This document shows positions 15,112-23,538 of a DNA stretch of 48,974 nucleotides, piece after piece. The notes under the pieces were generated by a model. It saw nothing but the letters and a program-made list of their open reading frames with translations, ran no database searches and was not told the origin of the DNA. Position 1 is the stretch's first letter, and each line of letters opens with the position of its first letter. A program made the translations under genes and the position numbers. The DNA comes from Meiothermus granaticius NBRC 107808 (GTDB taxonomy: Bacteria > Deinococcota > Deinococci > Deinococcales > Thermaceae), in the NCBI RefSeq assembly GCF_003574355.1, contig NZ_QWLB01000028.1:1-48974 (forward strand). The letters are read 5' to 3'.

Positions 15112-16140
15112 ATGCTCGAGCCCCCCTTGGATCCCCTGGCGCTGGTGCTGACCCCGCAAATTGGCCCCAAGCGCCTGCAAATAGCCCTCAGGGGCGACGG
15201 CAGCTCCGAGAGCCTGGCCCACCTTCTGGGCTCCGAAATCGCCCGCGCCTATCAGCAAACCCTGAAGGAGCAAAAGGCCCAGCAGGAGCGGGAAAAAGCC
15301 CAGGCCCTGGGGGTGCACATCATCGGGCTATGGGAGGAGGGTTACCCCGAAGCCCTCCGCCAACTGGACAGCCCTCCTGGGGCGCTGTGGCTCAAGGGGG
15401 AGCTGCCGCCGAGCGGGCCTCAGATCGGCATCGTCGGCACCCGCAAGGCCAGCCCCTGGGCCCTGCACTGGACACAGAAAGTTGCCCAGGAGCTGGGACA
15501 AAGCGGGGTTGGGGTGATTTCCGGACTGGCCCGCGGCATTGATACCGCCGCGCATCAAGGGGCGCTCGAGGCCGGCGGCTATACCCTGGGGGTGCTGGGG
15601 AGTGCGATAGACCGGGTCTACCCGGCGGAGAACCGCCGGTTGGCCGAAAGGATGAGCCTGTTGAGTGAATTCCCGCTGGGCACGCCGCCGCAGCCCGAGC
15701 TGTTCCCCCGGCGCAACCGCATCATCGCTGCGCTGTCCAGGGCCATTCTGGTGGTGGAGGCCGGGGAGAAAAGCGGGGCCCTCATCACCTCGAGGTTTGC
15801 CCTCGAGCTGGGCCGCGACGTGCTGGCGGTTCCTGGGCGGCCCGCGGATCCGCAGTCGGTAGGGACCAATCGGCTCATCCAGGACGGGGCTGGGCTGGTT
15901 TTGTCGGCTGAGGACGTGCTGGGGGCTTTGGGGGTGAGCGCGGTCCGGCGGGCCCCGCCCGAGCTGGAAGGGCCAGAGGCCAGGCTGTACCGAGCCCTGC
16001 TCGAGCTCCCGATGGCCCTACCGGAGGATCTGGCCAAAACCACCGACCTGTCGGTACCGGAGGTGCTGTCGTTGCTCACGATGCTCGAGCTCAAAGGCCT
16101 GGCTCAGGCCCTGCCGGGGGGGCGGTACAGCCCAGGGTAA
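15112..16140 (+). CDS. dprA: DNA processing protein DprA
   Basis: Loads RecA onto incoming single-stranded DNA during natural transformation. The 342-residue protein has an N-terminal SAM-like region, then the Rossmann-like DprA core: IGIVGTRKAS near residue 105, GVISGLARGIDTAAHQGAL near 131-149, LGSAIDRVYPAENRRL near 160, FPRRNRIIAALS near 199, and EAGEKSGALIT near 215. A C-terminal winged-helix-like domain (about 280-342) is present. ATG at 15112 gives the normal length; the reading from 15022 overlaps the divergent era promoter. Thermaceae are known for natural competence, which fits. Confidence 0.93.
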   Translation: MLEPPLDPLALVLTPQIGPKRLQIALRGDGSSESLAHLLGSEIARAYQQTLKEQKAQQEREKAQALGVHIIGLWEEGYPEALRQLDSPPGALWLKGELPPSGPQIGIVGTRKASPWALHWTQKVAQELGQSGVGVISGLARGIDTAAHQGALEAGGYTLGVLGSAIDRVYPAENRRLAERMSLLSEFPLGTPPQPELFPRRNRIIAALSRAILVVEAGEKSGALITSRFALELGRDVLAVPGRPADPQSVGTNRLIQDGAGLVLSAEDVLGALGVSAVRRAPPELEGPEARLYRALLELPMALPEDLAKTTDLSVPEVLSLLTMLELKGLAQALPGGRYSPG

Positions 16141-16171
16141 CCCGGAGCGGTCTCCAAGGCTCAGGAAACGG

Positions 16172-16177
16172 TAAACT
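16172..16177 (+). promoter_or_regulatory. -10 box of acdS
   Basis: TAAACT, followed by a leader of about 25 bases with an AAGGAG ribosome site at 16198-16203, 6 bases before the ATG at 16210. Confidence 0.4.
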
Positions 16178-16209
16178 CTTGTTCAAAGGTTTTTCCCAAG
16201 GAGCCCTCG

Positions 16210-17220
16210 ATGAACCTCGAGAAGTTCCCCCGCTACCCCCTCACCTTCGGCCCCTCCCCCCTTCAACCGCTCCGGCGGCTTTCGGCTCACCTAGGGGTTG
16301 AGATCTGGGCCAAGCGCGAAGACTGCAACAGCGGTCTGGCGTACGGCGGCAACAAGGTGCGGAAGCTCGAGTACCTTCTCCCCGAGGCCCTGGCTCAGGG
16401 CTGCGACACCCTGGTCTCGATCGGTGGGGTGCAGTCCAACCACACCCGCCAGGTCGCGGCGGTAGCCGCCCACGTAGGGCTCAAAGCCCATCTGGTACAA
16501 GAGCACTGGGTGAACTGGTACGACTCGGTCTACGACCGGGTGGGCAATATCCAGCTCTCGCGCCTCCTAGGGGCCGAGGTGGAGCTAAATCCGGCCGGAT
16601 TCAGCATCGGGGTTCGCCAAAGCTGGCAGCAAGCCCTGGAAATGGTGCGGGAGCGAGGGGGCAAACCTTACCCGATCCCCGCCGGGGCCTCGGATCACCC
16701 CCTGGGGGGGTTGGGGTTTGTGGGGTTTGCGCAGGAGCTGGCCCAGCAGGAACAGGAGCGGGGGCTATTTTTCGACCATGTGATCGTCTGCTCGGTGACC
16801 GGCAGCACCCAGGCTGGGATGATTGTCGGCTTTGCCGCGCAAGAACGGCCCCGGCGGGTCATCGGGATTGACGCCAGCGCCAAGCCCCAGGAGACCTTTG
16901 ATCAGATCCTCAAGATCGCTCGCTCTACCGCCGAAGCCGTCGAGCTAGGGCGGGAGATCACCCCGGAGGATGTGATCCTGGAAACCGCTTACGCGGCCCC
17001 CGAGTACGGGTTGCCCAGCCAGGGGACCCTCGAGGCCATCCGGTTGTGCGCGCGGCTCGAGGGGATGATCACCGATCCCGTTTATGAAGGCAAGTCCATG
17101 CATGGGATGATTGACCTGATTGAGAAGGGCGCGATCCCTCGAGGGGCCAAGGTACTCTATGCCCACCTGGGCGGGGCTCCAGCCCTCAACGGCTACGCCG
17201 GTTTTTTCGTCAACGGTTAG
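16210..17220 (+). CDS. acdS: 1-aminocyclopropane-1-carboxylate deaminase
   Basis: PLP enzyme that opens the cyclopropane ring of ACC to give 2-oxobutyrate and ammonia. The 336-residue protein follows Pseudomonas AcdS nearly end to end: [37 protein letters not shown] with the PLP lysine at 49, [50 protein letters not shown], and [12 protein letters not shown] near 285-296 with the Tyr-Glu pair that separates true deaminases from D-cysteine desulfhydrases. The ALNGY leucine near the C-terminus also fits. Activity is still inferred. azlC starts 17 bases downstream, suggesting one transcript. Confidence 0.88.
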   Translation: MNLEKFPRYPLTFGPSPLQPLRRLSAHLGVEIWAKREDCNSGLAYGGNKVRKLEYLLPEALAQGCDTLVSIGGVQSNHTRQVAAVAAHVGLKAHLVQEHWVNWYDSVYDRVGNIQLSRLLGAEVELNPAGFSIGVRQSWQQALEMVRERGGKPYPIPAGASDHPLGGLGFVGFAQELAQQEQERGLFFDHVIVCSVTGSTQAGMIVGFAAQERPRRVIGIDASAKPQETFDQILKIARSTAEAVELGREITPEDVILETAYAAPEYGLPSQGTLEAIRLCARLEGMITDPVYEGKSMHGMIDLIEKGAIPRGAKVLYAHLGGAPALNGYAGFFVNG

Positions 17221-17237
17221 GCCCAAAACGGCAAAGC

Positions 17238-17942
17238 ATGAAGCCCAGTGCAGCCCCAACCACCCCCCCACAGGCTTTTGGGCGTGGGGTATTGCAAATC
17301 TTGCCGATCTCGCTGGGCATCATCCCCTTTGGGCTGGTCACCGGCATCGCCGGATTGAACGCCGGGCTCAGCGTGGCTCAGATCACCTTTATGTCCGCGC
17401 TGGTCTACGCCGGAGCGGCCCAGCTGGTGGCCCTGCAGCTCATTGGGGCCGGAGCCGGGGTCCCTTTTGTGTTGCTGGCGCTGCTGGTGGTCAACCTGCG
17501 CTACCTCATGTACAGCAGCGCGCTGGCCCGGCCCTTCGCAGCGCTCTCCCCGCGCCTCAAAGCCCTGGCCGCGTTCTTGATGGTTGACCAAAACTTCGCC
17601 CTGATGATGGGCCAGTACGAAGCCCTGGGCCCTCGGCTGGCCCCCTGGCTGTACCTGGGCGCGGGCACGGTGCTGTGGGGGGTGTGGGTGGCCTCGAGCT
17701 ATGCCGGGGCCTTGTTGGGGGCCCAGGTGCCGGAGGGTTGGTCATTGGATTTCGCCGTGCCGCTGTGCTTCCTGGTGTTGATGGTGCCTGCACTCCGGAA
17801 CCGCCCCAGCCTGCTGGCAGCCCTGGTGGGGGGGCTGGTGGCTACCGCCCTGGTGGGCCTGCCCTATCGCTCCGGGCTTTTCCTGGGGGCCCTGGCAGGG
17901 ATCGCCGCCGGGGTTTGGCTCGAGAATCGAGGCCACCGGTGA
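17238..17942 (+). CDS. azlC: Branched-chain amino acid exporter, large subunit AzlC
   Basis: Inner-membrane permease of the AzlC/YgaZ family, which with AzlD exports branched-chain amino acids and analogues. The 234-residue protein has about seven helices; PISLGIIPFGLVTGIAG near residue 22-38, SALVYAGAAQLVALQL near 53, and VVNLRYLMYSSAL near 85 are the family's conserved stretches. The ATG at 17238 follows acdS by 17 bases, and azlD overlaps its end by 4 bases. With acdS upstream producing 2-oxobutyrate, an isoleucine precursor, a role in balancing branched-chain products is plausible but unproved. Confidence 0.9.
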   Translation: MKPSAAPTTPPQAFGRGVLQILPISLGIIPFGLVTGIAGLNAGLSVAQITFMSALVYAGAAQLVALQLIGAGAGVPFVLLALLVVNLRYLMYSSALARPFAALSPRLKALAAFLMVDQNFALMMGQYEALGPRLAPWLYLGAGTVLWGVWVASSYAGALLGAQVPEGWSLDFAVPLCFLVLMVPALRNRPSLLAALVGGLVATALVGLPYRSGLFLGALAGIAAGVWLENRGHR

Positions 17943-18265
17943 AGGGCCCGCTGCTGTGGGGGGTCATCCTGGGCCTGGGGCTGATCGCCTTCGCCCTGCG
18001 GTATTACCCCATCGTGCTCCTGGAGCGTTTTCACCTACCGCCGGTGCTGCAACAGGCCCTGCGCTATGTTCCCGCGGCCACCCTAGCCGGGCTGGTGTTG
18101 CCTGCGCTCCTCACCCACGAGGGACACTGGGCCCTACACCCGCTCAACCCCCGCCTGATCGCGGGAGGTGTGGCCATATTCTTGGCTTGGCGCTTCAAGA
18201 ATGTGCTGCTGACCCTGCTGGGAGGAATGGCCACCCTCTGGGTTTTACAGGGACTGGGGCTATAG
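17939..18265 (+). CDS. azlD: Branched-chain amino acid exporter, small subunit AzlD
   Basis: Partner of AzlC; a 108-residue protein with about four helices. It starts at the GTG at 17939 overlapping the azlC stop (GTGA). LGLIAFALRYYPIVLLERFHLPP near residue 12-34 and LRYVPAATLAGLVLPALL near 42-59 are typical AzlD. The C-terminal helix ends MATLWVLQGLGL. It is translationally coupled to azlC, as expected for a two-subunit exporter. Its stop lies 5 bases from the convergent MazG-like stop. Confidence 0.9.
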   Translation: MKGPLLWGVILGLGLIAFALRYYPIVLLERFHLPPVLQQALRYVPAATLAGLVLPALLTHEGHWALHPLNPRLIAGGVAIFLAWRFKNVLLTLLGGMATLWVLQGLGL

Positions 18266-18270
18266 ATAGG

Positions 18271-18585
18271 CTAGCCCTTGGGGGTCCAGCGGGTGGCGTC
18301 GCGTTGGGTGTATTTCTCCATGACCCGCTCAAAGGCCCGTCCGAGATCTATTCCCGATTGGTTGCCCAAGCAGATCAGCACAAACAACACGTCGGCCAGC
18401 TCCAACTCCAGATCCCCAGGGTCCTCGCCGGGCTTGGGGACCTTGCCGTTGTGGTGGGCCAGTACCCGAGCCACTTCTCCAACCTCCTCGGTGAGTCGGG
18501 CCAGGTTTAAGAGGGGGGGGAAATAGCCCTCTTCAAACTGCGCAATCCAAGCGTCTACCCGCTCCTGCGCCTCTTTAAAGGTCAT
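18271..18585 (-). CDS. MazG-like nucleotide pyrophosphohydrolase
   Basis: Small all-alpha NTP pyrophosphatase-type protein of 104 residues, likely to remove abnormal nucleotides. The metal-binding pattern is present: LTEEVGEVARVL near residue 31-42 and LELELADVLFVLICLGN near 58-74 (E..E and E..D residues). The ATG at 18585 is chosen because MazG-like proteins start just before the first helix (FKEAQERVDAW); the longer reading from 18711 overlaps the end of mntH. It lies 56 bases downstream of mntH on the same strand. Confidence 0.85.
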   Translation of the reverse strand: MTFKEAQERVDAWIAQFEEGYFPPLLNLARLTEEVGEVARVLAHHNGKVPKPGEDPGDLELELADVLFVLICLGNQSGIDLGRAFERVMEKYTQRDATRWTPKG

Positions 18586-18641
18586 GGATCTGATTCTCGG
18601 GGCTGGGGTAGGCCCCGTCAACCTCACCAGCAGCAAGGCGG

Positions 18642-19922
18642 TCAGCGGCCAACCAGGGTCTGGAACAGCAGGTACAGGTTGAGCGCGATGATCAGAAGGG
18701 CAATCAGCCAACCCACCGCCGTCACCCAGCGGCTATTGACCAGCTCCCCCATGATCTCTGGCTTAGCGGTGAAGACCAGCAGGGGGATCAGGGCAAAAGG
18801 AATCCCAAAGGAGAGCACCACCTGCGAGAGCAGCAGGGCCGCGGTGGGGTCATAGCCGATCCAGATCACCACCAGGGCCGGCAGCATGGTAATCAGGCGG
18901 CGCAGCCACAGCGGAACGGTGAAGCCCACAAAGCCCTGCATGATCACCTGGCCGGACAGGGTGCCTACCACCGAGGAGGAGATTCCCGAGGCCAGGAGCG
19001 CTACCCCAAAGGCCACAGCCGCCAGCGGCCCCAGGAGCGGGGTGAGGGTCTGGTAGGCCACCTCGAGGTCGGCAACTTCAGACCTGCCGGTGAAGAAGAA
19101 GGTGGCGGCGGCGGCGGCCAGCATGGCCATGTTGATCAGCCCAGCAAATCCCATGGCCAGCACCACATCCATTCGGTTGTAATGCAGAAGGCGGCGCTTG
19201 AGGTCCAGGCTCTCGGTGGGGATGCGGTTTTTGGTCAGGTCGGAATGCAGGTAGATGACGTGGGGCATCACCGTAGCCCCCAGTATGCCCACCGCCAGGT
19301 ACAGGCTTTCGCCGCCTTGAAAGCGCGGGATAAAGCCCTGCACGAACTCTGGGCCGGGGTGAGAGAGGAACAGCTGAACCACATAGGCCAGGGCAATCAC
19401 CGCAACCAGCGCGGTAATCACCGCCTCGAGGGGCCGGAAGCCCTGGCTTTGTAGCCCCAAGATGGCAAAGGTAAACCCCGCGGTGAGCACCGCACCCATC
19501 CACAAGGGGATGCCGAAGAGCAGGCTCAGGGCCATGGCCGCCCCCAGGAACTCAGCCAGATCGGTAGCCATGGCGATGGCTTCGGCCTGAAGCCAGTAAA
19601 ACCACACCACCCCCTTAGGCCAGCGCTCGGCGATGTGCTCAGGCAGGTTTTTCCCGGTGACAATGCCCAGCTTGGAGGAGAGGAACTGGATCAGCATGGC
19701 CATCAGGTTGGCCGAGAGGATGACCCACAGCAGCAGGTAGCCGAACTGGGCCCCGCCCGCGATATTGGTGGCGAAGTTGCCGGGGTCCATGTAGGCCACG
19801 CTGGCCACGAAGGCGGGACCCAGGAAGGGCAGCAACCGGGCCAACCCGCGGCGCCCGCTGCGCTGGGTTAGAACCTCGAGCGCCTTGGTTTGGAGGGCGT
19901 GGTCTTTGGGCTTAGCCAGCAT
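18642..19922 (-). CDS. mntH: Nramp family Mn2+/metal transporter MntH
   Basis: Proton-coupled importer of Mn2+ (and other divalent metals) in the inner membrane. The 426-residue protein has about eleven helices. The metal site residues are visible: VAYMDPGNFATNI near residue 42-54 (DPGN in helix 1) and LGATVMPHVIYLHS near 216-229 (MPH in helix 6). The start codon ATG lies inside the end of mntR, an 11-base overlap, so the two genes are co-transcribed and coupled, and metal import is under the regulator's own control. Confidence 0.93.
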   Translation of the reverse strand: MLAKPKDHALQTKALEVLTQRSGRRGLARLLPFLGPAFVASVAYMDPGNFATNIAGGAQFGYLLLWVILSANLMAMLIQFLSSKLGIVTGKNLPEHIAERWPKGVVWFYWLQAEAIAMATDLAEFLGAAMALSLLFGIPLWMGAVLTAGFTFAILGLQSQGFRPLEAVITALVAVIALAYVVQLFLSHPGPEFVQGFIPRFQGGESLYLAVGILGATVMPHVIYLHSDLTKNRIPTESLDLKRRLLHYNRMDVVLAMGFAGLINMAMLAAAAATFFFTGRSEVADLEVAYQTLTPLLGPLAAVAFGVALLASGISSSVVGTLSGQVIMQGFVGFTVPLWLRRLITMLPALVVIWIGYDPTAALLLSQVVLSFGIPFALIPLLVFTAKPEIMGELVNSRWVTAVGWLIALLIIALNLYLLFQTLVGR

Positions 19923-20628
19923 CCTGGCCTCCCACCGGGGTGACCCAGATCATCTGAGCCAGGTAGGTGGGCAGCAGGTACCGCTGCTGCTCTACCCTGA
20001 CCCGGGCCCCTTCCGCCAAAGGCCCCAGCGTCAGCATCTCGAGGCCCACCCCAGGCCGGATCCCGAGCTGGGCCAGCAGGTTGAGCGCGTCCTGATCCTG
20101 GGTGGCTACCCGCACCACCTGACCGGATTCACCGTTTTGCAGGGCCGTCAGGCGCCGCGAGGGAGCAGCCGCAGGCAGCTCGAGCCGGGCGCTGGGGATG
20201 GGGTCGCCGTGGGGGTCGTAGGAGGGGTGACCCAGCCACTCGGCGATCCGAGCCTCGAAGGCTTCGCTGATGTGGTGCTCGAGCCGCTCGGCCTCAGCGT
20301 GAACCTCCTCCCAGCCATACCCCAGGGCTTGGCATAAGTAGGCTTCAATCAGCCGGTGGTGGCGGAGAACCTCGAGGGCCACCCTATACCCCGCCTCCGT
20401 CAGCCGTACCCCTTTATAGGCCTCGTACTCCACCAAGCCGAGCTCGGCCAGCTTTTTGAGCATCCCCGTGACCGAGGCCGGTTTCACCTCGATCCGGTCG
20501 GCCAGCTCCTGGGTGGAGACCATCGCGGGCTCGAGGTTCCCCACCCCCCCGCTGCTCAGCAGCAAAATTTGCTTGAGGTAGTCCTCCTGCGCTTCAGACA
20601 GCGCCCCTTTGGATAAGGATGGGTTCAT
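19912..20628 (-). CDS. mntR: DtxR/MntR family metal-dependent repressor
   Basis: Metal-sensing repressor of 238 residues. The N-terminal winged helix (STQELADRIEVKPASVTGMLKKL near residue 38-60) is followed by LTEAGYRVALEVLRHHRLIEAYL (76-98) and a dimerisation/metal region with HAEAERLEHHIS near 110-121 (Glu and His ligands). A C-terminal FeoA/SH3-like domain (about 160-235) makes this the long, IdeR/DtxR-like form rather than short Bacillus MntR. The ATG at 20628 has AGGAG 8 bases upstream. The partner gene mntH suggests Mn2+, not iron, is sensed. Confidence 0.9.
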   Translation of the reverse strand: MNPSLSKGALSEAQEDYLKQILLLSSGGVGNLEPAMVSTQELADRIEVKPASVTGMLKKLAELGLVEYEAYKGVRLTEAGYRVALEVLRHHRLIEAYLCQALGYGWEEVHAEAERLEHHISEAFEARIAEWLGHPSYDPHGDPIPSARLELPAAAPSRRLTALQNGESGQVVRVATQDQDALNLLAQLGIRPGVGLEMLTLGPLAEGARVRVEQQRYLLPTYLAQMIWVTPVGGQDAG

Positions 20629-20629
20629 A

Positions 20630-20689
20630 TTTAGGATCTCCTAAACTTCAGGCTAGCCTAGTTTAGGCAAAACTAAACCCCTCGGTCAA
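20630..20689 (-). promoter_or_regulatory. mntR-mntH promoter and palindromic operator
   Basis: On the reverse strand a -35 TTGACC (20684-20689) and -10 TAAACT (20660-20665) are 18 bases apart. The -10 box and start point are covered by nested inverted repeats: CCTAAACT (20640-20647), the palindrome AGGCTAGCCT (20650-20659) and AGTTTAGG (20660-20667). A second perfect repeat, TTTAGGA-TC-TCCTAAA (20630-20645), covers the ribosome site. TTTAGG/CCTAAA half-sites resemble DtxR-family boxes, so autorepression with metal is inferred. Confidence 0.75.
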
Positions 20690-20783
20690 GCCCAGGATCC
20701 ACAAGGCTGGGCGGGCGGCCTGAAGAATGCCTAAAGTGCGCCCTTCTGCGGTTTCGCGGTATCCTGGTAAACAGTGACCCTTT

Positions 20784-21851
20784 ATGCTCGAGAAACTCTC
20801 TTCCCTCGAAAACGAGTACAGGACGCTCGAGGCGCAGCTCGCCAACCCAGCGGTCCTGTCCAACCAACAAGAGTACGGACGACTGTCCAAGCGCTACGCC
20901 GAGATGGGGAGCCTGATCGCCGCCATCCGCGAGTACAAGAAGGTGCTCTCCGACATCGCCGAGGCCAAGGAGCTGCAGTTTGACCCTGAGTTTGGCGAGA
21001 TGGCCCGCGCGGATCTCGAGGCCCTCGAGCCGCGGGTGCCCGAGCTCGAGGCCCAGCTCGAGCGCATGCTGCTGCCCAAAGACCCCCTCGACGATAAAAA
21101 CGCTATCATCGAAATTCGCGCGGGGACTGGGGGCGAAGAGGCCGCGCTCTTTGCCGCTGAGCTGCGCGATATGCTCATCAAGTTCGCCCAGATGCGGGGC
21201 TACAAGCCGGAGATACTCGATACCAGCCTGACCGACCTGGGCGGGGTATCTAAGGTTTCCTTCGCCATCAACGGGCCGGGTGCGTATGGCCTGCTCAAGT
21301 ACGAGGCCGGGGTGCACCGGGTTCAGCGGGTGCCGGCCACCGAGACCCAGGGCCGGATCCACACCTCCACCGCCACCGTGGCGGTGATGCCGGAGGCTGA
21401 GGAGGTGGATGTCCAGCTCGACCCCGCCGACCTCGAGATCACCGTCTCGCGGGCCAGCGGCCCCGGCGGCCAGGGGGTCAATACCACCGACAGCGCGGTG
21501 CAGGTGTTGCACAAACCCACCGGCATGATCGTCTCCTGTATGGAGTCGCGTAGCCAGATCAAGAACAAGGAGCGGGCCCTCTCCATCCTGCGCTCGAGGC
21601 TGCTGGAGATCAAGCGGGCGGAGGAAGCGGCCAAGCGGCGCGAGGACCGGCTGGCCCAGATCGGCGCGGGGGAGCGCAGCGAGAAAATTCGCACCTACAA
21701 CTTCCCCCAAAGCCGGGTTACCGACCACCGCATTGGCTTCACCACCCATGATCTCGAGGGGGTGCTGGCGGGCGACCTCAGCGAACTGCACGAAGCCCTC
21801 AAAAAAGCAGATCAGGAGCGGCAGCTCGAGGCCCTGTCCCAATCGGCCTAG
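20784..21851 (+). CDS. prfA: Peptide chain release factor 1
   Basis: Ends translation at UAA and UAG. The 355-residue protein has an N-terminal helical domain, the codon-recognition region HRVQRVPATETQGRIHTS near residue 175-192 with the PAT tripeptide of RF1, and the peptidyl-tRNA hydrolysis motif SGPGGQGVN near 225-233. The rest (QIKNKERAL, RTYNFPQSRVTDHR) is standard RF1. ATG at 20784 gives the normal N-terminus MLEKLSSLENEY. TAAACA ten bases upstream is a possible -10 box. The gene holds about ten CTCGAG hexamers in 1.07 kb. Confidence 0.95.
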   Translation: MLEKLSSLENEYRTLEAQLANPAVLSNQQEYGRLSKRYAEMGSLIAAIREYKKVLSDIAEAKELQFDPEFGEMARADLEALEPRVPELEAQLERMLLPKDPLDDKNAIIEIRAGTGGEEAALFAAELRDMLIKFAQMRGYKPEILDTSLTDLGGVSKVSFAINGPGAYGLLKYEAGVHRVQRVPATETQGRIHTSTATVAVMPEAEEVDVQLDPADLEITVSRASGPGGQGVNTTDSAVQVLHKPTGMIVSCMESRSQIKNKERALSILRSRLLEIKRAEEAAKRREDRLAQIGAGERSEKIRTYNFPQSRVTDHRIGFTTHDLEGVLAGDLSELHEALKKADQERQLEALSQSA

Positions 21852-21869
21852 GGCCGGTGAGGTCAATCC

Positions 21870-22346
21870 ATGCACGGTCTACGACGTGACCTATTGGTCG
21901 CCGCCGCGATCCTGATGGACAAGCAAGGGCGGGTGCTCCTGGTCGCCAACGACTGGAGCCGCCGGGGCAAGGTGCGCTATACCCTGCCGGGGGGGATGGT
22001 AGAAGCCGGGGAGAGCGTTCTCAGCGCGATCGCCCGCGAGGTGGACGAGGAGACCGGGCTACGCGTCAAGGGGGTAGAGCACCTGGCCTATGTGCTTCAG
22101 GTGGAGGATGCCCGCAAGGCCGAACGCACGGTGGCCATGGCCTTCCGCGCCAGCTACGAAGGCTTGCTGAACCCGCGCGACCCCGATGGGCACATCGTCG
22201 AGGCGCGGTTCTTCACCCCCGAGGAGGTTGCAGTGAAGCTCGAGGAACACCGCCCGCTGGCCGAGCCGCTGCTGGACTACCTGCGTGGGGAACGGGGGCG
22301 GTTCTACGTGTACTCGAGCTGGGGTGGGGAGGGCATTCGGGTATAG
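21870..22346 (+). CDS. Nudix hydrolase
   Basis: Hydrolase of a nucleoside diphosphate linked to another group; the substrate is not predictable. The 158-residue protein holds a complete Nudix box, GGMVEAGESVLSAIAREVDEETGL in positions 41-64 (GX5EX7REUXEEXGU), within an otherwise typical alpha/beta/alpha fold that starts DLLVAAAILMDKQGRVLLV. It ends in an unusual aromatic tail (FYVYSSWGGEGIRV). The ATG at 21870 follows prfA by 18 bases, so the two may be co-transcribed. Confidence 0.88.
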   Translation: MHGLRRDLLVAAAILMDKQGRVLLVANDWSRRGKVRYTLPGGMVEAGESVLSAIAREVDEETGLRVKGVEHLAYVLQVEDARKAERTVAMAFRASYEGLLNPRDPDGHIVEARFFTPEEVAVKLEEHRPLAEPLLDYLRGERGRFYVYSSWGGEGIRV

Positions 22347-22357
22347 CCCTGATTGGG

Positions 22358-22363
22358 TAGACT
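22358..22363 (+). promoter_or_regulatory. Possible -10 box of rmlA
   Basis: TAGACT, 12 bases before the ATG at 22376, giving a leader of about 5 bases. Confidence 0.4.
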
Positions 22364-22375
22364 ATCGCTCGGTCT

Positions 22376-23449
22376 ATGGAACTCAAAGGTCTGATCCTCT
22401 CCGGCGGCAAGGGCACCCGCCTGCGCCCCCTAACCCACACCCGGGCCAAGCAGCTCATCCCCATCGGGGGAAAGCCCAATCTGTTTTATGTCGTGGAAGA
22501 CCTAGTAGAAGCAGGCATCCGGGATATCGGGGTGGTGATCAGCCCCGAGACCGGCGATGAGGTGCGCGAGGCTTTGGGGAACGGGGAGCGCTGGGGGGTT
22601 CGGCTGACCTTTATCCTACAGGATGCGCCGCTAGGATTAGCCGATGCGATTAGAACCGCCCAGCCCTTCCTGGGCGACAGCCCCTTTGTGGTGTACCTGG
22701 GCGACAACCTGCTCTCCGGGGGGATCGGGCATATGCTCGAGACCTACCGGCGCCAGCACTGCGACTCGGTGCTGCTGCTGACCGAGGTCGAAGACCCCCG
22801 GGCCTTCGGTGTGGCGGTGGTAGATGACTCGGGTCGGGTAACGCGGCTGCTGGAAAAGCCCCAAGACCCCCCTTCCAATCTGGCCTTGGTTGGGGTGTAC
22901 CTCTTCAAGCCGGTGATTCACCAGGTGATCGCCACCTTGAAGCCTTCCGGGCGCGGCGAGTACGAGATCACCGAGGCCATCCAGGGACTGGTGGATCGAG
23001 GCCTAGCGGTGGAGGCCCTGAAGGTGCGGGGTTGGTGGAAGGACACCGGCAAGCCCGAGGATCTGCTCGATGCCAATCGGTTGAGCCTGTCTCAGATTGG
23101 CCGCCGGATCGAGGGGGAACTCGAGGAAGCCCAGATCGTGGGTGAGGTGATCATTGAAAAGGGTGCGCGTGTGCTCCGTAGCACCGTGCGCGGCCCGGCC
23201 TATATTGGGCCAGGGGCCCTCATCGAGGATGGGTTTGTCGGTCCCTATACCGCCATCGGAAAGAATGCCAGGCTGATTGCCAGCGAGGTCGAGTACTCCA
23301 TCCTGATGGACGAATCCGAGGTGTTGCGCCTGCCCTATCGCCTGGACTCAAGCGTCTTAGGGGAAAAGGTGGTGGTGGATGGCAGCGGCAACACCCGCCG
23401 CCACACCCTGCAACTGATCCTGGGGGACCGCAGTCGGGTAAAGCTGTAG
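22376..23449 (+). CDS. rmlA: Glucose-1-phosphate thymidylyltransferase (long form)
   Basis: Makes dTDP-glucose from dTTP and glucose 1-phosphate, the first step to dTDP-L-rhamnose. The 357-residue protein starts with LILSGGKGTRLRPLT (residues 5-19), has the sugar-nucleotide site YLGDNLLSGG near 107 and GRGEYEITEAIQ near 192, and RGWWKDTGKPEDLLDAN near 219. The C-terminal 110 residues form a left-handed beta-helix (IVGEVIIEKGARVLRST, GPAYIGPGALIEDG), which marks the long type common in actinobacteria and archaea. First gene of the polysaccharide locus. Confidence 0.92.
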   Translation: MELKGLILSGGKGTRLRPLTHTRAKQLIPIGGKPNLFYVVEDLVEAGIRDIGVVISPETGDEVREALGNGERWGVRLTFILQDAPLGLADAIRTAQPFLGDSPFVVYLGDNLLSGGIGHMLETYRRQHCDSVLLLTEVEDPRAFGVAVVDDSGRVTRLLEKPQDPPSNLALVGVYLFKPVIHQVIATLKPSGRGEYEITEAIQGLVDRGLAVEALKVRGWWKDTGKPEDLLDANRLSLSQIGRRIEGELEEAQIVGEVIIEKGARVLRSTVRGPAYIGPGALIEDGFVGPYTAIGKNARLIASEVEYSILMDESEVLRLPYRLDSSVLGEKVVVDGSGNTRRHTLQLILGDRSRVKL

Positions 23450-23499
23450 AGACCTGCTCGAGCCCCCACCGGCACTTTTGGACTCAAGAGCAGCCCGGC

Positions 23500-23528
23500 T
23501 TGATTCTCTCAAAGTGACCATGTACTAT
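23500..23528 (+). promoter_or_regulatory. Promoter of the Phd/PIN toxin-antitoxin pair
   Basis: TTGATT (23500-23505), 17 bases, TACTAT (23523-23528). It is one of the few promoters here with both boxes well spaced. The ATG at 23527 overlaps the -10 box, so translation should begin at 23539. Confidence 0.6.
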
Positions 23529-23538
23529 GACCCTAGCC

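Noticed and set aside
20673-21875. 400-codon frame opposite prfA
   Set aside because: Shadow of prfA codons; it would also cross the mntR promoter.
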